64,000 nt of DNA from Siniperca chuatsi (lineage: Eukaryota > Chordata > Actinopteri > Centrarchiformes > Sinipercidae). The DNA is taken from assembly GCF_020085105.1 (NCBI RefSeq), contig NC_058045.1, positions 10,797,833 through 10,861,832 on the forward strand, read 5' to 3'. The first letter of the stretch is position 1, and each line of letters opens with the position of its first letter. The translations under genes and the position numbers were made by a program. Shown in pieces: positions 23,885-38,270 of the stretch. The notes beneath the pieces are model-generated. The model ran no database searches. It worked only from the letters and a program-made list of their open reading frames with translations, and was not told the origin of the DNA.

Positions 23885-26800
23885 CTAAGCGGCAGGTTTA
23901 TCCTCCACTGCTCGCATCTGGTTCTGAACAGTCATCTGCAGTACATCTTCTATGTCCTTGATCAGCTCCTCCAAAACACAAAAGATAAAACAAGTGAAAT
24001 GAAATTACTACCTATTCAGTGAAAGCATTGCAGCTGACCAGAGCTTTACTGAATATGCAAGTGTCATGACATAGATGAGGAGAGATCGTTAAGTCATTAA
24101 CATGGTACCTTAAAATTGGTTTCTCCTTGCATTTTAGAGGACGATATTTCCTGATGAATGACTGACAGATTCCGAGCAAAGGTCACTAGAGCTCCCTGGA
24201 GATCTTCTGAGACTGTTCTATTAACGACACCCCAAGCAAACGAGTTTACTAATGTTCCCCATGTTGCCAGCTAAGAAACAATCACCTCCTGTTCATCTGA
24301 TTGTGGTGGTTAAATGAAACTTTCAGCAGACAACATATTCAGTCTTTAGGGGGATGAGCACAGCTTGATTTAACTGTTACAGTACTGTGTAAACTAAAGG
24401 ATTTGAGTGATAAATATGTTAAATAACCCTCTGCTTAACAACTTCTAGAGTTTGTAACAACATTTACAAAGCCGGAGGTGGAATCTTAATCCTCTAAAAG
24501 AATTGACTTCACACTCAGTCTGGAGAAGTCTTTCATCCACCTAATCCTCTGACGTTTTTTCATGTGTTTGTCTATTTGAACAGAGAGGTAAAGCAAACCT
24601 AAATGGGCTCAGAATTCTTTCTCCCGGCGATGAACCTTAAATTTCATTAATAGTGTATGTATATGCAATTGATGCAATAAGAAATACTTACATCATTCCA
24701 ATACTGCATCGCTCTCTGCTGTCGTAAAGAGCAAAAACAGTGCCTTGTTTCCTCTGAAATGTAAGAGTCACAAACACATAGTCAAAAGAAGAGCTCCATC
24801 ATCATATAGCGTAGATTTAAAAGAGTACTTCACCGATTTAGCATTGCGCTCATATAACATTGTCGGAATCTTGATGTACACTTAAAAAACAAAAGATCAA
24901 AATCAATGCAGCACAGCCAGAGGTATCATCTTTTTTTATTCCACTCATTCTTCTTCCCTGTAAAAACCTGGCGGCAACATGACCCACAATGCAACTCGAC
25001 CGCCGACAGTTCGGTCAGAGATCCGAGTGTCTTATGCTAGTAGCTATTGTAGCCTCAAGCCGCTAGCCTCAAGCAGAGATGAGGAGTGGGCTACAGAGGT
25101 CTGTAAGCTCACTGTAACTCCACACCCCCACATTTTTTTACATTTTCTAACAAACAATGTTGACTCAAGTGGCATCCCTTGAGGCAATTTATCAGACTTC
25201 ACACAGCTCCCTCTGGAGTCACAAAAGGCTTTAGACATCTTCTTTTCCCATATGCAGTAGTACTCCCCAAGACCTGTAAACAGACTTTTATGTGTAAAAT
25301 CGGTGGAGTTCCCCTTTAAAACAATCATATACTAAGCTGCAAAAATGAACAAGACATAAGGATGATATAAAGGCAAACAAGTGAAGATTTTACCTTCATG
25401 TTAAATCCTATGCCATGAGCCTTGCACATCTTTAAGAACACATTATGGTATAACATGGAAAGGTTAGAGTGAAACAAGTGGCTCCCAATAACTGCATAAC
25501 AATTAACCACAGGAGGCTGTAAAAAAAGCAAAAAACAAGAAAGAGACATAGAATGTGAGTGTATGATTGTTGCCATTAGTCTAATAATCTCTATCTCTAA
25601 TTGTATGTTCTATTATATTTGGGGCTAAAGTATAATAGGTGGTGGTGTGTGTAAAATGGGTAGAGTAGAGATGACTGAACCCCATACACATGTCCTTAGG
25701 GTCACTGTTGAGTTTGGGGAGTGTGTGTGTGATTAGTAAACATGATGAGTGTGGGGCACATGTGGTAAACTGTTGGGCCTTTCTTAATTAACTGCAGGGA
25801 GGAACAATTAATGTTTAGAAGACATGCCAAATACAAGATGAGCTTAATTGTACGATGCCAATCAAAGAAACTAGTTTTGGGACTGAAAATGTTTGCATTG
25901 AATGCACAAAAGGACTACTTAACGCATAATAAATATCAACATATTAGAGGGGTTCTGAGCATGTGAGTGTCGTAAGTAACACTAGAGAGGTTGATTACTT
26001 AAAAGTGGCAGCGCTCAAGAAGATAAAAATGTTCCTGGTTCTCAAGCACCTTTGGGAGACAAAAAGAGCAGGCTTAAGCCCCTGTGAGCTCAGGAGATAG
26101 CCCATAACTCGCTGTGATGGCTGTGTGTTTGCAGTTGTCAAACACAGGACCCTCACACAACAATAAAAGTGTCCAACAGGGATTTAATTGTGTTTGTAAT
26201 ATGCAGGCCCCTAATTATGGCCACTGCTAAAGCCATTAACCACTGCGGTGGCTCAACTGCTGTACTGAAGCACCAGGCCACCAACTAAATGAATGTTTGA
26301 TAAAATAATACAAGTCGCGGATTAACAAGCGTAAACTCAGGCATACTGCTAATAAAAGAACTCTATTGTTTAAGGCTTGGCACCAGGTTGATGAGGTGTT
26401 CAAGCATGCATACACATGCATAATGAAAATGGTATGAATTATTAATGTGTTGATTATTTAGGCTCATCTATCAAAATGATAATGAATTCAGCACCTAAAC
26501 ACCAATTGAGCTCAGTACGTAATTACAGAATTTAGTTGTATTTAACAAAAATGAAGAGCAAAACATTGATCTATCTTCGTGATTACTGTTGTGGTATAGT
26601 AATATCCTCTAGTCTCAGCTTGCTTTAGAGCTGGAGGTTTCTTTCTTGTTGAAGACAATAATTAACAACATAACCTTAACCTTCTCATGTGTAAGAAAAA
26701 TTTAACATTATCAAAACTGTCATTATAAGCAAATATAAAAAGGTACTTTGGCTGCAATCTGGTGTTCACAGCATTTCTCTCTGATTGGTATTGGTACTTC

Positions 26801-29800
26801 TAAACAGCCTGCGAGGCAATTCAGCGTTCCTCCAGTCATCATCAGAAGCATCTGGGTCATGGCCAGCTGGTCACTGTATGTGAGGTCCAGATCAATAGCC
26901 CACACCTGCAAACAAGACATCATGAACTCACACAGAGCACAGAAAAATAGACACTATAAACTTAATAACTTCAATTTAATTACAAAAATGGAACATCAAA
27001 GTATTTCACCCACCAATCCTTATAAAGAGAAGGGTCAGTACCTTTTAATCCTTACAATGTTATCCATGTTGAGAGGCAGGGAAACGGAAAAACATGGTTA
27101 ATGGTGTATGCTCGACAGATTTAGGTAATTCAGTTGTGGAATGACACGTGCACAAAGTAGATCCTTCCCTGTGTATTTGGATTCAGTTTGCCCTGGGCTA
27201 GTTTGTTTGGCTCAGGTCTGATGAGAAGCTAAGTTCAGATATGTATGGTAAATGGCATCATTATAAGTATATTAAGGGGTCAGGTATGGTCGTAGCCTTC
27301 TGCTTAAACAGGGCTAATTTTCCCAATAATAACCTAATAGCTATGCCCTCTCTTCAAAAGTGGCAAATAAATCACCAGTGAAGGAGTTGTTAATAACTAA
27401 GTGGCAGTCGGCTGCCTCCTTCTGCTGTTCCTATTTGTCAACGTAAACGCTCCTGCCACTGAATGCAAATCACTGCCTGTCTGAACCCTGCAGTCTCTGT
27501 AACCTGAGCACTTTATCTTCACTTACACATGGATATCTGACTATATACAGTAATTCTCTTATAGGCAACATTTTTTATAAAATAAATTCAAATATATTGT
27601 GAAACATAGGTCACAGTATAGGGCAGAAACTAACAATATATTTTTTTTATCATTATTGATTAATTTGACAACTAGTTTCTCAATTAATATTTTTTTCAAT
27701 GAAATGTCAGAAAATAGTGAAAAATGCCTATCACATTTTCCAGGGTTTCATCTTCAAATGGCTTTATGTTCAACCAACAGTCCAAAACCCAGAGATATTT
27801 AGTTTACGATAATATAAGAAGTAAGATATAAGAAAATCAGCAAATCTTCACATTTAATAAACTGAAATCAGAGAAAGTTTGGCATTTTGGAGGGAAAAAG
27901 AGAATAAATGATTAATCAAATATTATAATTGTTGCTGATTAGTTTTTTGTTGATCGAATAATTGATTAACAGCTCGTAAATTCAGATCATTAAGTTCAAA
28001 ACATAATTTCTGAATTTTAAAGGAGCTGTTATACAAAAAAATACTTAACACTTCTAATGAACCACTGGAAGAAATACCCCAAATAATGTATTAAAATATT
28101 ATGGTGACAAAAATGTTTGATGTGGAGTGTGAATGTTATGTTAGAATCATTTTAGGCAATATATGTTCAGTCGTATGTACTGCATTCAGCTACCTTTGCT
28201 GTCAGAGGTACAGTAGCTACCACTGGATAGATGCTAGTCTCTATGCATCAGGTTGGTACCTGGGCCTGTGATGGACACACTACACCGCGCCATTCACTCG
28301 ACTCACTAAAAATCATACTCCGATGTCTCATTGTTGCTTTTAACAAAGCTGTGGGAAATGTAAGTCTGGATTGTACCTGTTTTCTATTGCCTTGCATTTT
28401 CATTAAAAACCCTGATGCTGCAGCTGGGGCCCCACCATTCCACAATGTGAGGAAAGACTGCAAGGGCAAACATATGTGACCCACTTCTTCCCATCAAATA
28501 AAGTAGGCAGCTTTTAGCAACAGGTTTGAATCTAAATTGATGTTTAAATCCAGACAGGTTTGCCCATGTGGCTCTCCTCTGTCTGAGCTGTGTGTGGGGA
28601 GATGGTTAAGAATCTATCTTTAATGTTCCTGCCTCTATTGAAGCACATGCTGTTTATAGTCTATTCTTAATTATGCTGTCAGTGAATCCCATTTAATTTT
28701 GGGTCAACAGGCTGTCATTATATAATTCTAATCAGTTAAAGAAAAGGGCAGCTTCTGTCCCTATGATGGATTTGAAAAATAGCACATTTTCTGATTTGAG
28801 TGTCATTAAAATTACAGTTTAGTTTGACTATATGAAATCGTGAAATGTAAGAAATACTGTGAGATAGTGTTTTTTTTATTACCATAAATGTGGTAAAATC
28901 CACAGTCCATGTAAAGACTGATGGCAAAAAATATTTCTGTATTTTAAGTCTCAAAGGAACCAAGAATACTAATGCACTAAAATAAAAATTCACTTAAATA
29001 GAAAAATATTAAAAGTTTTAAGATACAAATTGCATTGTCTGAACACTGCTTTGTTCACACTGTCTTAACCTCTAATCCATAACATACTACCCTCTAGTGG
29101 CAAGTATGCCCTTAGCTAGTGTCTACTCAAAAAACATTTTTTATACTGAGAATCCATTATGAATGCAAACATAAATAAAGCTTCAACAGTGAAGAGAAAA
29201 TAATAAATAGAAGAAATGTATTGAAATGTCCTGAATAAGAGGAAGATGTATTGATATCTGATGGATTTTTGATGAAATAAAAAGGAAAAAGACTTTTTCA
29301 TACCCTTTTGTAAAACTGTGAAGTAGCTCTAGTGCTTTCTCTACTGTTTTGCAGGTTTAGTATTTCATAGACCATATTATAAACAAAGCTTTTCATTTTA
29401 CAGCTCTGGATCAATAAGCAGTCAATGTGGCCACATGTTAGGAGCAGAGGTTAAACCATCATAAACCAGTCCATTTCCAATATCATAAATCAAGAAGGTT
29501 TCAACAAAACTTAATCCTGACAAATGAGATGAGGCTTCGATGGCGCTTTGCTATAATAACGAGACAAATTTCAGTAGACCACTGCAGTTAACCAGCTAGG
29601 AGTAAAACACTGACAGGGCATCCCTGTGAAGCTGCCAAATCGCTTTAGAATGACCTATTGTCTGAAAGATAGGTGCCTCTGAATTTCTCGGCATTGTAGG
29701 GTTAAAGGGCAAGCCTTAAATGGTTGAATCAGTGTATCGACACAATAAGACCTGACAGTTTATTAGATAGCCTTGTGACACATTTGGTGCCTGTGCCCAC

Positions 29801-32800
29801 TGTTTGCCTTGCCTGTTTTCCAAATCCCAGGGGAGCAGTAGGGCAGACTCTGCTCATATGGATCCCTGATCCAGCCTAAAAATTGATCTCTTTCACCAAT
29901 ATGGTAAAATAGAGAGCATGTGTTGCAACAGCCCAGACCATAATTATCATGTTAGCATGAGCTCTCACCTTCTGCTCCATGGTGTTGTGGTTCAGAAAGG
30001 TAGTCAGGTCCACGGAGACATAACCCACGATAAGGCGCTGTAGACAGACCTGGCCAACACGCATGCAGATGGAGTGCAAGGTCTCTGGGTGTACAGAGGT
30101 CTGAGGAACAGTGGAGCCTATAGCTTCCAGTTGACAGGAGCCCTGAAGCTGGTCTCCACAGGACAGCATGGTCACCTCACCCCCGGGCTCCAGCAGCAGA
30201 TCTACTGTCAGACAGGTGACACTGTCTGAAGGCGGGTAGGCCTCCACCACACCGCCTGGACACACACAGTGAGAGCAGAGGAATGGCTACAGTACAGACA
30301 ACAAGTTATCAGTGATACAGAATCTGAAACTCTCCTAGCAGCTGTTTAAAAAACAATGTAACATGTAAATTATTTAATTTGTAAGTTCACATAGGCAACA
30401 CCTGGGAACTAGGAAGGACATAGGAAATTACTGTTAGCATGTTTCAAACAGCTGTATTTGCACTGAATAGCATTCAGTGCCTGACAATAGGTATCTGACC
30501 TTGCCTGAGGAAGGTCTTCAGGAAGCAGGCCCAGTTGGGATAGCAGGAGGTTTTAGCAGGCCGGGCATAACGGGCAAGCCACTCTGGGATTTCAACTAAA
30601 TATCTGAGCAGTACAGACTCCTACAGAAAGAAAGTTAAGGTGCATACATTAGGGATCTACTGAAAATGAGTTGGTGACACATCTGAGGACATTATGTATG
30701 TTTGAATTAACAAGCACAAGTCAATAATAAGTCCTGGCTACTTTATTTTGTCGACTACATTATTGGAAATGCCCTTGTGTTATCCGGATGACTCCAGTGA
30801 CTGCTTGTTATCCTTGAGACCTTTGGTGGCTGCTTCAATTTCTGTGTGAGTGTCTGATGGATACTGCGGGAGGGTCTATCTGTGAGTGACAGCCTATTAT
30901 CAGAAGGCCTCAGGAGTCTAATGGCTTTAACTCACAGCCACACAGACAGCACCTGCCCTCAATAACAACTCTCTCCACTGGGCAGCTGATGAATGCCTAA
31001 GCTAACTCCATCTATCTGGGGATCAATCAGGGCTTGACTGGGATCGATATCACTCTTGTTTCTGTAACTAGGAAATGCCATAATGGTTTCACCACTTAAT
31101 TACGCTGTTAATTTCTAACTTTTGTTTTAGGTGTCTCTTAAACAGTTTTGCAACTCAAGTACACTCTTTCCTGTGACAATACTGTGATATAGTTAATGTA
31201 ACAACAATGACTCTACTAAACCTTTAGCTGTCATACCATATATATTGTATTATAAAACTACAATTGAATGCTTATGTTGACTGTATGAATAGTCCAAGTG
31301 CTGAGTCTTCTTTTAAATACAGGGTTCTGTATGTAATAATGTCTGTGTATGGCCATTAGACAGGAATTTAATTTGGTCATAGACAATAAAATATGTGAAA
31401 CTGAAAGATGAATAAATTCTGAATGGAAATAATGTTTTTGTCCTTTCATCGTCCTATCAAGAGCATTACTTTGTTTTGAGTATATGCTGTCTGGCTTCAC
31501 TGGAGACAGGACTGGAGATTATGCTGTTGATATTCCAGTCATGTAACAGCCATCATCATATTCAAGTACTGTAAGAGGCGAGGTCAAATGCTACACAGTG
31601 ATTCCCCCTATACAAACCATAAAGCACACAATGGTGCGGCAAAAAGTGTAAGGGAACGGTTGTCATTTTTAGCGGAAGAGCAAGCTCACCCCAGGACTTT
31701 GCCTATGCAGTTCACAGAAACAGCAGGACAGGAAGAAAAGAAAGAGAGGTATTTTGCAATAAATTATTTGGACTTAAACTGCGTACAGTACCCTGTGATA
31801 GGATTCAGGCTTTGCTTGGTGTCCACATAAAGCCAAGCAATCTGGTCATAAATAAAATAGATGTTGCCCTGCCTCTTTGATTGCCATTTCATCTCTCCAT
31901 TACATAGTGAAACAACTGAGAAGCTACAGTGAGTCTCGGGAATAGAAGGATATAATGTGACTAGTTATACATTTTGTATGAATATTCATTTTGTGTCCCA
32001 CCAAAGCTTCAACCTCAATCTACTACAACCCATGACTAATTGCATGTGTAATATTAAATGAAACATTAAATTGCTCTCTTTTTCTCACATTATTCTCATC
32101 CTATGTACAAAGGCAGCAACATTTCCTCTACTTAAAGATTGCACAAAACTACTGTCATAAGTGGAGGTCATACTTGAAATGAAAGAAAACACAAAACAAA
32201 CACTTATCATACATAAACCTCAGAAAATGTTTTAACGTCTTATTAAGATAATTCAGGTTAATTATGTTAAGGCAGAACATTATATATTTAAACTCCTCCA
32301 TGCAATCAGAGACTGCACAATATTTAGACAGAAAACATCTGTATAAAATGTCCCTGTACCTCTTCAGTGGTAGTGATTATCAAATGACCCATTTCGTTGA
32401 CAAACTTAACCTAAATAAGGTGTTGCTCAAGATCTGTTTGTACACAGCGGGACAAAAAGAAATACTCCATCTGTTGACGCTATTAGGTGTAATTTTTACC
32501 CTCTTGTGCCTAATGATCCATATGCAAGCTGTGTGAGCGCTTAAGTGTGTGTGTGGCCCCCTTCAGGCATTGCATGGGTGCAGATCTACATGTCTTTAAC
32601 CTCTCTCTGTGTAAATGCTAAAAGATGCCTAGGGGCTTTCTTCAGGCTGAAACATTGTGCTGGAGGCTGTGGGCCTCACAATACTCAGAGAAACACACTC
32701 TCACAAACACAATCTCCTAGACCTCTGTGGAAGCTCCTATAGTGTGGAGGCGATCCCCCCTCCTTGTTGTTGTACCCTTTTAGGCTTTCTTTTGCATAGC

Positions 32801-35800
32801 CTGAAGGGATCTGATTGTTGGTATTATTCTGAAAGACCACATGGCATTTTTGTGAGTCAGGCTTCTTCACACTGAGCCCTTCAGATCAAGCAATAATTAA
32901 AAAAATATGCACACAGTCTGTGTAGACTAAGGCCAAGCATACTCTCTAATCCCCTCTCTACTTTTACAGAGATTATAAGGGTATGAGACATTCCACTGAA
33001 CTGTAAAAAAATATTTCTATAATATACACATCAATCATCACTTATTTGTTATTTTTTTGGTAAACAATAATCTCGTTTTTTTTTAGAATTTTTAAATTAT
33101 GAATTAATATTTAAAATGCTTAATTTCATAATTTGTGATTCATTCATAATTAATTAAATGGCTATTATTTTCATAAACATAGCTTTAAACATCTATTGCT
33201 TAAATGCTTGCAAATATTCAGCATTGTGAGTATCTAAACTATTAACTGTCATTGCTGTTGCAATTAGGTCTACTTCTTTTCAGCAAAGTGCTACGTTAAT
33301 GAGGGTTATATCTCAAAATATACCGCCATGTTTAAACATCCATCTACAGTTTCTGCTGTGAGGAGAGGATAGCGAGGCGATACACTGATATAAAATATTC
33401 ATATGTTTCTATCTAATCAACAGCATTGTTCCGTAATCTTTCAGCATATAAAGCCAAATTGCTGTCTTCAATATACACAAGTAAAACAGCAGAAGGACGA
33501 TGTAATACATTTAAGGGACTAATACATTTTAGGGGAAAACAATGTCATAACAAAAAAATCATGCAATGAGGAGCACAGGATGTGGGCTTTGCTTTGATTA
33601 AAAGAGCAAGGTGTAGAATAAAGGCCAGTTAAAGTGTTGTGTCCATATGGCCTAGAAGCCCCGAGGCTGTCGGCCTACACTGGGGGCCTCGGCACTCTTC
33701 CCTCTCCATGGGACCCCAGCTGGTGAAACAAACCCCATTTACTTTCCTGTGCTGCCTCAGCCACCATTATGGACCTTGGCTGTGGCTCAGCCACTCTCTG
33801 CCATAATTAACAGCCCCAATGCCACAACAATTACAGCCCTGCACCGCATATACACTATGAATCAAAGAACAAGCTAATAGGAACAAAACAGAGTGAACCA
33901 TAAGAAGCTTGAGATGACTGCTGTTCTTTCAAATGGAATAAAAAGTAAAATCGTTGTGCTCCAAGCCCACAATCATTAGCCTGTAATTAGTTTACACAAA
34001 GCTCCCAGTTAAATGGCAAAATACGGTAATTAACACATGACAGAAAATCAAAGGCTACTTTGTAAGCATATGAGAAATAAGAGCCAGGGGCTCAGAAGCT
34101 GTGTACAGATTGCATCTGTACTAAATGAATGGTTTACCAATGATTAAGTACATTTTATTTGTTTCTGAGATTAAATCTGAATGTTTCTTTTGAGGAGAAA
34201 GCAAATGTTGATATTTTGTAGAATAGCTACAATGTCACACTTTTAACCCTGCATACAGTATTTTTACTAAAATGTTCTTTTTACAAATGGCTCAGACCCG
34301 TACAATGAGTGTTATGGACAGACAGAGACAGAGAGCTCAATGTTGCAAGAGCAGTACATCAAAGCATCAGAATCAGCTGCAGTTAAGGATTCAAGTGTTT
34401 AGTGTCATTTGTACTTCAATATATTTTGAAGACATTTGAATCAGCTGACAAAGTAAATCCGCTGTGAATCTGTGTGACATTAATCTGCACAATAGTTTTA
34501 TAAAAAATATATACACATGTACAGAGAAAGAAATGCTTTAATTGTCACTGCCAGGTGAGTTAGGGCATTACTACCATTGGACAGGCTTTTGTTCTTCCCA
34601 ACACACTGACACTAGTTGATGTGTGTGCCTCAGAGAATTGATAATGGCTGTGTGTATAAACAGATATTTTATGTATTGATTTAATGTTCTGTGGCTCTGG
34701 GGCGATGCTCAAAATACTGTACTACAGGGACCAGCATTGTGACTGTTACATTAAGACACTCTACTCTGGACTTAATGATGGCATCTATCTGACCCCACTG
34801 TGACCTATGCTTTTGTTCACAGAAGTGACAGAAGTGAATCTAACCCTTTTTTGAGCTGTCTCGTCTCAACAAGGAGCACAATCTCCATTTTAATATGTAG
34901 CTGTTACTGTAATGTTATCTGTTAAGTATCTAGTTGTTACCATGTTAACTTTAAATGGCTGATTCCTCATTGGTATGAGTGTAATAATAATAGCAATAAA
35001 CATTATTTGTATTGCACTTTTCTAAAGCCAGTGTTTTGGAGGGAGCCATAAAAAGAAGACATAATAGCAAAAAACATCAATTTAGAAAGAAGTAATAAGG
35101 GAAATAAATAAAAAAATAAAAACACAAACCTAAAATTCAAGCAAATTCAATAAAACATTGCATAAAATTAAGTGTATAAAATGTGCTTTGAGAGGTGGTC
35201 CTATAGTTTATGACAGGGAGGGAATGATGTAATCCTCTAAGTCACATCTTTACCTGAATCCATTTTGTGTTCCATAGCTCAGGACCATGACGATGGTATT
35301 CCTGCAGGGCCCAGTTATAGCAGCTAAGATGGCATATATCACAGTATGCTGTACCATGGCCACCATGCTCAGAGTCCATCTTGAAGAGCCAGCGCTGCAC
35401 ATCAATGTTTTGAGTCATAAGCTCTGCCAGTGTTTCATGAAGCTAAACCAAGAGAGACATGTGAATTGCAAACTAAATAATATAATAAACTACAAATAAA
35501 AGTTCAAGTGAATATGTGTTCTGTGTTATCAGGCACTGATAAAGGACCTCATGCTGTAATGGATTTGTGTATGCATTTGTGTTTTTGATCTCTGACCTGG
35601 TTTAGCGAGTAGATGTCTCCTTGACCAGGAGGTACATCAACCTCTGCCATGGAGAAGATCCTCCTCCCTCCAGACTTAGTGCTGTAGAGCTGTGCAATAG
35701 CTGGTTCTGGAGCCAGGATTGGCACTCCCAGCTCATCAGCCACTGCCAGGTCATCCACATGGGCCATTCCACCCACAATATAGGTCTGCTTCCCCTGGAT

Positions 35801-38052
35801 CAGGTTTCTGATGCGCTTCAGGGTGCGTGGACTGTACTTTAGCAGCGTGGACAGACACATGTTACGGGTCTGGAAGAGAGGAGGGGAAAAAGATTACTGC
35901 TGGAGCTAAGAGTTTGTGTGTCTTCCAAGGGTTGTTTCTTGACCTGATTTATCACTGTGTACACACAACAGATCTATTATTGTAATAGCCAGCAGGGTTT
36001 TGACCTCTCCTGTATTCCAGCAGGTTGAATTGATAAAAGCTGCCTGTGGGAGGCCTCCCCTATCCTTCGCATCTTTAATGTGTGCTAGCAATGAGCTCCT
36101 TGGGAATATAACTAATTACTTCACATCTGTATTTATTTGATCCACATGGAATTATCCCTTCTGTCACTGGCAGAATGCGCTGCCAGCCATGGGTAGTAGT
36201 GATTCATCTCAGCAACACGTCTGGCACAGTTTAACAACAAAACAGCAGGAAAATCAATAGAAAGGAATGAAGAAGACCATGTCATGTTGCACAATCAATC
36301 TAGTGCAAAAGGATGTAAAAAGATGGATAGAATGGCTCTATGTAAAATGACACTATAATAACACCTTGATTTTATTGTATCGAGGTAATCAAAACAATTG
36401 AGATTTTTTTGAAAATGCAGCAGTTAGATGGAATAAACAGTTAATTAAACCAACTTTAAACCCAGCTAGAGAGCATTAAATGTATTTTAATTATAACTTA
36501 ATATAGCTCGGGTGTGTTTTTACTTCGAAATAACACAGATGTTTAATTTCAAAAGTAGTAAAAGGGAATGAAAAATATTAAACAGACGGAGTGTAGCTCT
36601 CACAAGACAACTGTAGAGTAGCAATCTCCTCTAGTACCCTCTAGAGGAGAATTCACAAACTACAGATGCTTGTAGCATCTCTACAGTACAATACAATCAA
36701 TATCTCTACAGTATATTCTAAGATCCTGCTGAAAACAATCATTGTCAAGTTTTTTTTAACGTTTACATTTCGCACAAAATGTGAATGTGATTGAACTTAC
36801 TGGGAAATAATCTACAGCTTCAGGTGTGAGGATGATGAAGCGTCTGACGCAGAATGAGGCCTGAGTGGCCCTGGGATCAGCCCTGTCTGTGGCTCCATCA
36901 CACTTCAGGAGGCTGGTGTAATAGTGCAAGATGTCGTCCCCCAGATGCCGCGGACATACGTAGATCACCTCCACATTTTCATCTAAAAATGTACAAAGAG
37001 GACTTCACAAATTGCATGTTTACAATAAAGCATAAAGAGAAAGTTAATGTGTGTATATGGTGGTGAAAGCCCCTACCTCTAATATCACACAGTCTGCTTA
37101 TTTGGATGTTCTGTAGGATGTCAAATCTCCTCAAGTTCTGTCGCTGGCTCTGAGCGTATCCTGTCAGAACAAGGTCACAAAAATGTGCACAAGACTTTCA
37201 TAGAGAGATTCATATCTTCTCTAATTGGCTTTATTCTACTACTACCCTCAGATGTGCACACTATTAGACTTGGGGGTGGGGTAGTTAAGTCTAATCACAC
37301 AGTAGTGCAATCTGATGATTAATTTAGCTTAATAACTAGCAGGTGCAGTGTCTGTGGTGTGCTGGGAGTCCTGTTGCACCATGTCCAGCCACCACTGAGC
37401 TACATCCAGTGGTACCTCCAGGATTTTACTCAATGTCTGTCTGGATTTCTGCCTGAGAGAGAATCCTCAACTGAATCAAGGTAATTAAATGATTGGATTC
37501 ATGCTAATTAACAACAATGGGGTTCAACTTTCTAATTATCCTTGCTCACACAGCACTCTCTGTAGCCACCCCAAGTGCAAATAAAGCATTCCATCTGCTA
37601 GTAATTAGGCTTAATAATTTTAGACAATCGCTCAATGATTTACAATGAGCGATTACAGTCTAAATGTGAGTGTCATGGTGAAATTAGAACAAGAACGGAT
37701 CATAGCTTGCACTCTATGTGTAGTGCAAAAATACAGCAGCTTCTTCCTCTTTTGTGTGTGTGTTTTTTTTTTTTTTGCACAGCAATAAAATAAGACCTTT
37801 GTGCCTCTCGCAAATATTCAACATAATGGCTTTTCATTTGCTTAATCTGCAAATTAAATGGCGATTGAGACTAAATTGTTCAGTTCCCTGGCATGGGGAC
37901 TGTCATCATCCTGTGAGTGCTTTCCTGCAGAGAGTCATTTGAACGAGACAGAGTGCCTCTACTGGGGCCAGACACTGGGGCAGCAGAGTGGTGAGACAGG
38001 GGATGACTGCTGCTAGATCAGATGTGTGTGTGTGTGTGTGTGTGTAGATCAG

Positions 38053-38084
<32 letters not shown>

Positions 38085-38232
38085 CAGGCAGAGAAAGCTA
38101 CCTAATGAAGGGATGTGGATAATGGTCCTCTTGGAGGACTGGATGTGTTTCCAGTTGACTGCCAGATGCTGGGGATGGAGAAAAGGAGTGATCAGAGAGG
38201 GGACTGCTTGAGTGTGTATACACACACACACA

Positions 38233-38270
<38 letters not shown>

